From Neopestalotiopsis rosae (Eukaryota; Ascomycota; Sordariomycetes; Amphisphaeriales; Sporocadaceae): a DNA stretch of 64,000 nt. A model generated the notes under the pieces. That model had not been told where the DNA came from. It did not search any database and saw nothing but the letters and a program-made list of their open reading frames with translations. Each line of letters opens with the position of its first letter. Within the stretch, counting starts at the first letter, position 1. Shown in pieces: positions 35,252 through 44,803 of this stretch. Location: the NCBI GenBank assembly GCA_023078685.1, contig JALGAS010000010.1, positions 1,240,001-1,304,000 of the forward strand. The letters are read 5' to 3'. Both the position numbers and the translations under genes were made by a program.

Positions 35252-35405
35252 GACAACAATATAGTATAACATATGCCGGCTTCAAAGAGAGTAATAGTAC
35301 CTTGAAAACAACCCGCGTCAGTGCGGCAGACCTATATCGTCACTCTACTGGGAAGTGCTTCCAAGCAAAGACTGGGCTGATTTTAGCGCGAATTTCGCCG
35401 TGCAG

Positions 35406-35771
35406 ATGATGGTTATGATGTCGTATGGTATGTCTGATAGCAGGTCGAATTCAGAGGCTGCATTAACCAAGGAGTGCGACGGCGAGGAGGCCGACTCGGA
35501 TACCACCGGGTACAATGACTCTAGTTACTATGCCGTCGATTCTGAGTACAAATTCTTCTACTCGGCAGTGTGCATCTCCATCGATGGCTCGCTGCTACAC
35601 ATACTCCTCGTCAATGACACCGAGACCGTCATTACCAAGCTCAAGGCGTCGGCCCGCATTTACACCGTCATGGGCGGCCGCGTAGATGAATGTGAAACGT
35701 TGAGCCTGGCCGAGGCCAAGTATGACAGTGGCGATAACTACACCTTGACTGACGACGCGGAGGAGATGTAG
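35406..35771 (+). CDS. Small hypothetical protein, acidic
   Basis: An open frame of 121 residues from the ATG at 35406. Codon choice in its second half is GC-rich at third positions, unlike the flanking intergenic DNA, which hints at real coding. The protein is Ser/Asp/Tyr-rich, then has FFYSAVCISIDGSLLHILLV, possibly a beta-rich or short hydrophobic segment. I do not recognise a family. It may also be the 3' remnant of a longer gene, since the same frame stays open for 51 bases upstream without another ATG. Confidence 0.3.
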   Translation: MMVMMSYGMSDSRSNSEAALTKECDGEEADSDTTGYNDSSYYAVDSEYKFFYSAVCISIDGSLLHILLVNDTETVITKLKASARIYTVMGGRVDECETLSLAEAKYDSGDNYTLTDDAEEM

Positions 35772-35818
35772 CTCAAATAGAATAAATCGAGCTAAAGCCG
35801 GTGCTTTTGTGTAAATAA

Positions 35819-35854
35819 TATCTGCAATCAATGAAATATCTGCAATCAATGAAG
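35819..35854. repeat. Two tandem copies of an 18-bp unit
   Basis: TATCTGCAATCAATGAAA is followed directly by a copy that differs only in its last base. It lies just downstream of the small ORF. Confidence 0.8.
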
Positions 35855-37207
35855 AGATAGATTAAAGTAGCAAAGTTCACCATACTTCGCATATGAGCAT
35901 CGACTGACATGACGATTGGGTTGCACTGGCTGCTGATACCGCTCACGACTCTAAGACCAGCTTTCGGAACGCACTGGGGACCAATGAGGGCTTCTGGTTC
36001 CATCATCCGGAGTGATTCATCTATCTAAGCTGCGATGAATAAGAAGCTCATTTCACGATAAAATAGCTTTTAGAACACCTCAGGAGTGCAGAGAGGGTAA
36101 CCGCATGTCTTGTACTCTTTGTCGTGAAATTCATCAAGGAGATGTCGGAGGTCCGCGGCAAGGATTACATGAAAGTGTCGGGGTGGTGCAGTCGTTTTAG
36201 GGTCAATGTCCTGATCTTCTAGGCCAGTCTATCAGCTGATATAGCGTTCTCAATGCGAGTATTCTTATTTGGTTACTATTCAAAATGATGTGATTGCCGT
36301 CTTCATTGTGCTGCACATCAAAACATAGAAATTCTTTTGCGCCCGGCGGACTTCTCTTTTCATTTTGATTTCTATTCACACCTCAGCGCGAAAGAACCGC
36401 ACAGCCGTGACCACGATGCGCCACCTATTGTGTGGCTTCAATCTTGTCGGCATCCGCTCGGAGATAAAATATTTCCGAGGGACAAGACCAATCGTGAGAT
36501 TTTAGAATACTATTCCGTTTGATACTCCCCGAGAACCTTTCCGAGAACCTCTAATATTGGGGGCCGCCGTGCTCCTGTAACTCGGTCTTTTTGTCTGAAT
36601 CTGGAGAAATCAAGCGTGCAGTGTAGGATAATACAGGGCAAGAGGCAGGGGAAGAGAAGTACTCTGCCGCTGGCTAGTGCAGTGGTACCTCTTCATAGTG
36701 CACTGTTTTGCCCCCCTAGGACCCTGGCAAGGTCAGATCAGATTAACATGCGGGCGCCAGACGCCTAGCGGATCCTCCAAGCTCGCGAATAGCGGCAACT
36801 CCCGCCAGTCCGGGGTAAGTAGATAGAGGATTCGAAAAATTGGGCACACGTACAGACCATGGGTTTGCGAGAAGCATGCGTCGTATGTATCATGATGCAA
36901 ATATAGCCGGCGGCACTATTGTCACAAAAATCTTGGCAAAAATGCTTCTCACCACCGAACTTCGGCCCTCGCTGTAAAAGACCCTCAAAGTGACTTACTA
37001 TCAGTCACCGGGTCTATGAACTAATTTGCCCACTAGACATGTGTTGATTGTATTTGAAGGTAAATGAAATCAAATGCAATCATAAGGTGTTTGGAAATTG
37101 TTTCGATACAAGCATTTCGATAGGGAGTGCCGCTTGCTTAGTAGTATTTCTAGGAATCTGTGACCCCTTTTGTCTTTCTATGATCTAACCTAGTGGTGTG
37201 TAGGTGA
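35855..37207. other. Gene-free stretch
   Basis: About 1.35 kb. Short repeated words occur (CCGAGAACCT twice near 36528-36552), but no gene is supported. The right end is the 3' flank of the MFS transporter. Confidence 0.4.
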
Positions 37208-39012
37208 CTATTCACGCTTGACCCCGACAAGCTTGGCCTTGCGCAATCCGAGGACGCTGAGCATACACGTCAAAACCATTGCTGCAAACATTGTCCAGAA
37301 CACTGCACGGTACCCAGCCATAAGAGCATCGGGTGAGCTCTTGTCAGTGTTGTTCGAGGCGTTGGTCACCGAGGTAGCAATGAGCGAGGTGACGGTCAAA
37401 CCAATGGCCGTTCCCAGCTGAGCGCAAGTATTGAATACGGCTCCACTGAGAGCCTGCATGTGCGCAGGGAATACATCCGAGACAACCAGCAGACCAACAG
37501 TGAATAAGATATCACAGCTCAAGGGCGTGAGAATCTGTGTGAAGATGGGAGATGAGTTCCATTTCAGTGAAAGACCCGATGAGGGGTACGTACCTGAGCA
37601 AAGAAGGCGTCGTACCAGTACGGCCATTCTTGATGGATCAAAGCCATCAACAGTGGCGCGACAGCGCTGACCGTGGATGATATCAGTACAGACCACATGA
37701 CTGGCATACGATTGACAAAGATGCCAGTGGTGATGTTGGTCAGGGCTCCAGAGATGAGAGAGGGCAGGATCTGCAACGAAGCCTGGAGCGCCGAGTGACC
37801 TTGCACTTCTTGGAAACTGAGACGGTGTTAGTCATGAACATTAATTGTATTCTTTTCACAAGCACATGATTGTTGGCAAGCAACATACAATAGACTGCTA
37901 TAGAGCTCCATACAGTTGCATACAGCAGTAGTGAGTAACACCATAAGGCAGCAACTGGTGAAAATCCAATTTTTCCAGAGAGAGTTTGGAATAAGCGCTG
38001 CACGCTCACGTTTCTCTTGGTATGACATCCATACCACAAAGACTGGCATTAAGACGACGCTGATGACCAAAAGGACAATGGTAGATGCCTTGTGGATGTT
38101 GTTTATATCAGCAGATAAAACCCTACAATCATTTAGCCCGAGATCACGGTACAGGGTGAGAAGTATTTACGCTAAAACATAGGACAACATGGCCAAGCTT
38201 GCAGTCCCAATGCCCGCGCCAGTAATATCAATGTCCCTGACAAGACTCCGCCAGAGCGACTTTCTTTGACTCGCGGGATCCCGGGGCAAGGCCCAGATTC
38301 CCAGTAAGAAGAGCGCCATGGTGGTGGCTGCCGCAAAATAGAATGCCGGGCGAAAACCAGTGCGGTCGACAAAGACACCACCCAGGACCAGCCCTAGAGA
38401 GAAACCTATCGGACCGGCAAAACCCAGGCACGCAAAGCCCAGATTCCGGGGACGTCCCTCTTCCATACTGGTCGATACGATGGAAACAGAGGACGGGACG
38501 ATGATGGCATTGGTGACGCCCTGTAGAGCACGAAAGGCAATGAGCTGCCCGCCCGTCTGCGCCAAACCGCAAGCCATGGCCGAGACAGCGGCTAAGAAGG
38601 CTCCGATCAAGTTCATCGTTTTGGTGCCGACAACATCGGCGATGGAGCCCGCCATTAACAAACATGATCCCGCCGTCAAATAGAAGACGGAGGTGGGCCA
38701 GACCAGAAGGCCTTCCTCAATCTGTAAGGCGGTAGCCATGGCTGGCAAACCGACGACAATAACGCCATTGCAGAAGCTGCTGAACAGATTCAAGCCTAGT
38801 AATTGAGCGACAACAAGCGTAGCCTGGAAGGTGGAATTGATGGTACCCTTTGCTGGTGTTTCTCCTTCTGTCACCGGTGCAGTCGCAGTTGGCGCTGTTT
38901 TCTTTGACTCATGAAGGTCCTCAGACAACGCTGATGTGTCGGGATGGACTACACCAGCAGCGACAGGCTGAAGCTCAACCAGTTGCGAATCTGTAATGAC
39001 TTGCGTGGCCAT
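37208..39012 (-). CDS. MFS multidrug/metabolite exporter (DHA-type)
   Basis: Four exons on the minus strand, 39012-38171, 38122-37889, 37816-37594 and 37534-37208, join in phase to 541 residues. A polar N-terminal tail of about 65 residues precedes 12-14 hydrophobic helices. Signatures include WPTSVFYLTAGSCLLMAGSIADVVG (motif A region), FRALQGVTNAIIVPSSVSI, GFAGPIGFSLGLVLGG (motif C-like, antiporter type) and LQEVQGHSAL-like FQEVQGHSAL. It resembles the ATR1/YMR279C group of drug:proton antiporters. In this context it may export the product of a neighbouring pathway; the substrate is unknown. Confidence 0.87.
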
Positions 39013-41314
39013 GGTGAAAGATCAATGTGCACGGCCAGACAGCATGAAGCGATGGTCCAAGGTCGTCAAAAGCACCAAAGATTGGTCTGTACGAATCGCT
39101 CAAAGATGATAGCAGCATAGGCAGCAATGTTGAGTCACAGCCAGAGCAAGTCCTCACACCTGCCGGTCTTTACGCGTCCGCCCCAGCAGGATGAACGGAG
39201 ATGCTGCTTTCTGTCCCCGCCATCTGGGCGCTGAATCGAAGACAGGGGGTGTGCCTCATACAGCGCTACTGCAAAATCCCTAGACAGGTACCCTTGATTC
39301 TAGGTTCGAGACAGGGCTTGCCGTCAGCTCTGCTACTTATTGCAGTACGTATGGAGCTCATCAATTCTCGCCCAAACATTTCATTCGCCAATACGCGAGA
39401 GGCGCAGATGACGGTCATCAAGTGAATCATTTAGAATAGCCGGCAATCGTCAGAATAAAAAAAAAGACACGCAAATTCCTGACCGGCCTGGGTGAGACGC
39501 AATACAATACCGAGGTATTCGCGTAGGAAGGCCAAGGATTATATCGGTCAAGTGGGCACCCGCTAGAATCCCTGCGGCTCAAGCTGAGATAAGCCTCTGG
39601 CGGGAGCGCAGGCCCGGTAAAATAGCAGGACCCCGTTCTTGGCTCGCAGCTCGCAATCCTTCCAAACGTGAACTGGTGTTCACCTTTTCAGTGCCTTTCG
39701 CCAATGACTTGTCCCCACAACGCCCATGTGGCAGCGCCCCGATACCGCCAAATCTTATCAGATCTGCTGCTTATTCTGACATTTTGACACATAGAAACTT
39801 GTTTAACGTCCTTATAGGTCCCAAGCTAGAAATATGGTATGACTGGAACTTTCGGCCACTACCGTGAACGGCACCCACCGTTATTCTTTAGCGCATTAAC
39901 CTGTCACTGGGTTGCACTAATTGTACTCCACTACTATGGTAATATGATAGACAAAACATAAAACGGTTGACATTTTCTTCTCAGGACTCTAATAATAGGA
40001 GACGGGCGAGACTCTGGAAGCAAATTTTCATGTGCATAATTGCCTGTAATATTCTAACAAGTGCACATCCGCATGGCCCGCTCCCCTTGCAGCCTTAACC
40101 TTGGCTTTGTCTTCGGTCGCATCATCTTTTAGTGCAAATGTGACAATGATGCATATACCTGCATATTTCAACTTCGGCCGCGGCTGGCACTTATGGCCCA
40201 ATCACTACGGCGTCCCTGCGATACTTGAATTGCAATTGGTGGTAGATTTACCCCACAAGCCACATTATAATCAGAACATGTTTGATCCTATTTGTGGTAC
40301 TCGAAGGAGAAATTTCCTATTTCCGTAAAGTCGTGAATTATCATCACCATTATCACGACCACTATTGGCCGGTTCGGTGTATACTGCGTGAATTCTGCAT
40401 ACGTACATTGCTTCAGATTCTCACCATGTATATACACTACCCTGCTACCTGGATAGTCAGCTCGCCTCGTCCCAAAACTGGGACGAGGACTCGCCCAGAT
40501 CTTCTATCCGCATGAGTGGCAGCAAGGGTTACAAGTTGCGGTATGCAGCGGAGAATCGTGTACTCCTTCACGATCCTTCGACCCATCCGCATGGGAATAC
40601 CCGTGAGAGATCTGCAAAACATGGTCGAAAAGTACCCTCATTGCAAAAGCACAGCTGTTTTCCCGGGATGCGCAAAGTTGCATGTCTTGGGTGTCTGCCG
40701 TGAGATTGTTGTTTGTCAAATGATCAATACTCGCGCCGACATTCCTCATACGCAAGAAACTCACAAAAGAACTACGTGCAAGAATGACTGGATTTTGTAG
40801 ATCCCATACTTGACATTCACCGGTGTAGTGATTGGACAAGTGATATGATGGCGCCAGGCTTGCACTGAAAGCCTACCTACTCCGTACCTACCCACCGTAA
40901 GCAAGGCATACAGGGACCCTAGATCATGCGGGGCCGCCTCCTTGGGGTCGGCTATGTGGTGCTCAGCTGGACCCCTTGCAGTTGTTAAAGAACCTCGACT
41001 GCATATGAGATGCCGGCTGCGGACAAGTTACGCAACTCGTCCGACCGCAGAGGATGATTTCACGATAGTATATCATGTCAGCTTTGCAAGTCGCACCCGC
41101 CAGATTTCCAGGCCTATTGACCATGTTCCTCACGGGTACGCTTCTATCTAGTACTCCCAACGGGCACGGGCCATCGGCATAGTAAGTTTCCATTGCTTTC
41201 ATAGAGGTCCGTGCGCTATTTGCTTGGCCCATCATAGGCCCAGAGAACCATGAACCAATCAGAGCTGATATCAACCTAGGTATAGCACAGTATAGTCAAT
41301 GTCAGAATACAGAC
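39013..41314. other. Divergent intergenic region (MFS / JmjC-like)
   Basis: About 2.3 kb with no supported gene. It includes a run of As near 39458 and one clear hairpin (listed separately). Both gene promoters must lie inside. Confidence 0.4.
40465..40488. other. Perfect inverted repeat, 9-bp stem with 6-nt loop
   Basis: CCTCGTCCC and its exact reverse complement GGGACGAGG flank AAAACT. The arms are GC-rich in an otherwise AT-rich spacer, about 830 bases upstream of the JmjC-like start. Confidence 0.7.
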
Positions 41315-43789
41315 ATGATTGCAAGTCAAGAGGCTGATTCCTATCTATCCTTTGACGATAACACACATGCATGGATACAGCAATTGCATGAAGCATGGTC
41401 CTCTGATGCCCCAATCTCAACCTTTGCTACCATTCGCGACGCTCTGTTAGAACGACGCGAACACTTGGACACTTATGTCTCTACTCTGGGGGCCGTGGTC
41501 AAGATTGCTCGTCCTCGGGACGTGGAGAATAACGAGGATGGCAGATGGAATCACTTCTTCAATTTGGGTGCCTTGACCAAGGCACGTGGCAAGGAGAATG
41601 ACAGAAAACGCAAGCGAACCTATAATGAGGCTAATCGGCTCCGCAATCTCGCCCTCATTGCTGCATTATGGTCCCCAGCCATTGTCTTTCACTATGGCTG
41701 GAACACCGCCAGCCAGATTCAAATGAACATGCTGCGCGTCTGCGCTACGCGCTATCCTCGCTTTGTTCAAGACTTTCGTCCGCGGCTGAATCAAGTGCTC
41801 TTCAATCGGCACTGCGAGGGAATTAAGAATGGTCGAACCAAATCCTTGACCGAAGCACGTTTACAGCCCCACCGCGATTTTGACATCAACACCTTGGCCT
41901 CTGTTGTTCCCGACGAAAGCATATCAATCTGTTGGGTCAACAGCCGGGATGGCAATGTCCCTGTCGACGGAGACGGCACTTTACTCCGAGTCGTTCGGCC
42001 GCAACACTTTCATCAATATCTCCTCAGAAGAGACCGTTACGGTATACTGGACGCAAGACAAGAAGATTGCAGGCCATGTTCTCCACCGGCCTCCGGCTTA
42101 GATTTGGTGGTAGAGAATTCTACCCAGGTTGATGCTCAATCTACTATGGAGTATCAAGATCCTAACGGGCTCCATGTCTTCGACTCAAACAAGCATACCT
42201 CGTCTTTATCTGGCCCTTCTTCGCGGAATACCCCGCAGCCAAGCTCTCCGGCATCTACTTCAGTCTTGTCCGAAGACATTCTTTTTTCGAACGCTAGCAC
42301 AGCAGAGTCAACGGAGGGCACCGCGCCTACGTCGGTAACATCCGCTGAGCGCACCGCATTTGAGGACATTTCCTTCGACATATTATGGGACAACGGCGGG
42401 CTTGCAGATCACGACTTTGACATACCAATGATACACACTGATTTTGATCATCACTTGACAAGTGCAGCAACCATCTCAGAGAGTATGGCCCCGCACTACA
42501 CACAATGTCAACCTCAATCTTCATTGGATACTTTCCTGAGCCCGGCAACCGATTTGCCGATAATCATACCCTGTGACTCTGGAGGGCTCGAGCCAAATAT
42601 ATCGCATTTTCTTGAAGCACACTCTTCAAGCGATCAACGCCATGATGGATGGTCAATGGAGGAGGCTCTACACGCCAAATACAAACATGAGATCGCAGTG
42701 TATACCAGGAAAACCGTCGCTGAAGCCAACCAAAGAGAAGCCAGACCCTGGCACAAACTGCGTGCACAATGGTTCACGTCTACTACAGAGATGGCATCAG
42801 CCTGGACAAGTCCTGAGAGCGGCTTACTTGGTAGTCAGGCGCTTTCCCAGGAGGAGGCTGATGTGCTTTACTTGTCTTCAGAAGAAGCCATGAACGTGGC
42901 TCAGCGCGGTGATGTTTTCGGCAAGCCCATCATTATCAAGCACAAATTCACCGACGCGGGGATGCACACCGTACATAACTGCGCCTCACTGTTGCAAATT
43001 AGCACTCATAAGTCCGTCGTGGAGGTCGAGTCCTTGGAGCATCGTGGACTAACACCCTCAGCCGCCTTGGGCAAAGTTCTGATAGGACTATGCTCAGGTG
43101 AAGACATGGATTATCCTATATCTCTGAAGCTACGGGATATTATTCGACCACATCGCCCTCCAGTGCTGATGTTACCACGATTCCGTCTGCTGGATATGCT
43201 CGCAGAGCGGATTGCACCTGAAAACAGACTTCCACAACAGCAAGATCTAGCAGGCTACGCCAAATTCACTTCTTTGAGCATGGCGGGCAGCTTTTCTGGC
43301 ACGCATCTCGGGGCGGCGGGTGGCGTCTGGCTACGAGTTCTTGACGGTCTCAAATTCTGTACCTTGATTTCCGAGCGCGATATAGACATGGAAGTGGATC
43401 GCCAGCAACTACCCAGTGATATACAAAGTGCTCAAAGTTGGGTGCCAAACGGAAAACAAAAACTTGTCATCCTAGAGACGGATGATGTACTCTTCATTCC
43501 TCCCGGCTTAAACACTGCATATGCTTTGCACTCTCCAACAAGTGGTCTCATAGAGGGCGGTATCGTGTGGGACACTTACAACATCTTACCAACGCTGAAA
43601 TTGGCGAAATGGTTGTGTAACCACAATCTTGATAATGAGAGTGCCCTAGGAAATCAGCTTACCCAGCTGATTGAAGAATTGATGGTACTCGTCGAGCACC
43701 ACTCACACTATTTTCTGAGCAAGTCGCCCCAGGCTAACGCCATGGATATGTTAAAGCAAGGGTTCTCAAAACTCGCCACAATTAATTAG
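41315..43789 (+). CDS. JmjC/cupin-like protein of unknown function
   Basis: A single exon of 824 residues. The N-terminal third has a basic patch (KENDRKRKRTYNEANRLRN, about 94-112) and helical regions. The middle (about 265-420) is Ser/Thr-rich and probably disordered. The C-terminal third looks like a JmjC-type double-stranded beta-helix: GTHLGAAGGVWLRVLDGLKFC (about 661-681), then DDVLFIPPGLNTAYALHSP (about 722-740). In active JmjC enzymes the first motif carries HxD/E; here it is H-L-G, so iron and 2-oxoglutarate chemistry may be lost. A nuclear or regulatory role is conceivable from the basic patch but unproven. It lies 1 kb before the di-iron enzyme gene, in the same direction. Confidence 0.6.
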   Translation: MIASQEADSYLSFDDNTHAWIQQLHEAWSSDAPISTFATIRDALLERREHLDTYVSTLGAVVKIARPRDVENNEDGRWNHFFNLGALTKARGKENDRKRKRTYNEANRLRNLALIAALWSPAIVFHYGWNTASQIQMNMLRVCATRYPRFVQDFRPRLNQVLFNRHCEGIKNGRTKSLTEARLQPHRDFDINTLASVVPDESISICWVNSRDGNVPVDGDGTLLRVVRPQHFHQYLLRRDRYGILDARQEDCRPCSPPASGLDLVVENSTQVDAQSTMEYQDPNGLHVFDSNKHTSSLSGPSSRNTPQPSSPASTSVLSEDILFSNASTAESTEGTAPTSVTSAERTAFEDISFDILWDNGGLADHDFDIPMIHTDFDHHLTSAATISESMAPHYTQCQPQSSLDTFLSPATDLPIIIPCDSGGLEPNISHFLEAHSSSDQRHDGWSMEEALHAKYKHEIAVYTRKTVAEANQREARPWHKLRAQWFTSTTEMASAWTSPESGLLGSQALSQEEADVLYLSSEEAMNVAQRGDVFGKPIIIKHKFTDAGMHTVHNCASLLQISTHKSVVEVESLEHRGLTPSAALGKVLIGLCSGEDMDYPISLKLRDIIRPHRPPVLMLPRFRLLDMLAERIAPENRLPQQQDLAGYAKFTSLSMAGSFSGTHLGAAGGVWLRVLDGLKFCTLISERDIDMEVDRQQLPSDIQSAQSWVPNGKQKLVILETDDVLFIPPGLNTAYALHSPTSGLIEGGIVWDTYNILPTLKLAKWLCNHNLDNESALGNQLTQLIEELMVLVEHHSHYFLSKSPQANAMDMLKQGFSKLATIN

Positions 43790-44803
43790 TAGTGGTCTTT
43801 GAATTGAACTTCTCGTAGACAAAATAATTCAGTCAGTGGCATTGCTCTTTTAGATCATGACTTTTAGTAAGAACGCAGTATATAGGAAAACTAAAGGAGT
43901 GATATAGTAGATTAAGTGAATTAGCAAAAGTCTCCATGTAAAGCTGTATTTATGTGCTATAATCTCCCTATTGCTTTTCGTTTTCTTCGGGTTCTCATTT
44001 TGTATCATAACAACAAAAAAGAACCTGAAGAACCAGTGAATACCCGTGATTCTACCACATGGAAAGTATGCGAAACTTCTGCTGACTGAGTTTAGATAAA
44101 GTATTTATGACCTAAAACTGAGACTGGGACTAGCTGTATGGTGCCTCAAGCTCAGCTGAGAGGCCTGAAGGCCTGAGCTCTCTTACAGGACAACAATTAG
44201 CTCAACAACCAGTATTTGACAGGCATTAGATATACGAAGAGGTCCTTTCTCGGATGGATCTTGTATTTTACTCCCTTGTTCTAGACTCTTCTCAGCACTA
44301 CCACTATCACCATGAGGGCTTTCTAAATCTAATCCCCCCCTCGTACGACATATGAGAACTCCCGTGCTCAAATGGAGTATTCTCACTGGTGACCCTGGAG
44401 CACAAACGGCCCTTTACCTTGAGACCATAAGCGAGAAGGAATGCATCCCTGCGAGTGGTTGGATCTGGAACGCCGTTGTGTGGCAGTATACTTGGGGGAT
44501 TATGCCTTCAGTCAGCCTGCATAGAGTCATCCGGTAATGGGCACTGTAAATAGTCAAGCTTCACGTGGCGGAAGTCCCGTGGAAGCCCGTATGATCTGAA
44601 GGCTACTAGTCGTGCCACCATTGTTGCCTTGAGCCTATGATCTCTTTATTGACTATATAACCATCATAGCTACGATCACTTCAAACCTGTACGACTTCGT
44701 CTCAGCAATACTCCCTCATTGGGCACTGCCATCTGCTTGGCTTCAACTAGATTTCTCTTTTCTTGTTTGAGCCTTTGTCTCCGGTCGAAGCCGCATTTCA
44801 GTC
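43790..44803. other. Intergenic region before the di-iron enzyme gene
   Basis: About 1 kb. Near 44143-44182 several small palindromes cluster (CTCAGCTGAG at 44151-44160, then a GGCCTGA repeat). No gene is supported. Confidence 0.4.
44654..44660 (+). promoter_or_regulatory. TATA-like element before the di-iron enzyme gene
   Basis: TATATAA lies 150 bases before the ATG at 44804, in a position suitable for a core promoter. Confidence 0.35.
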
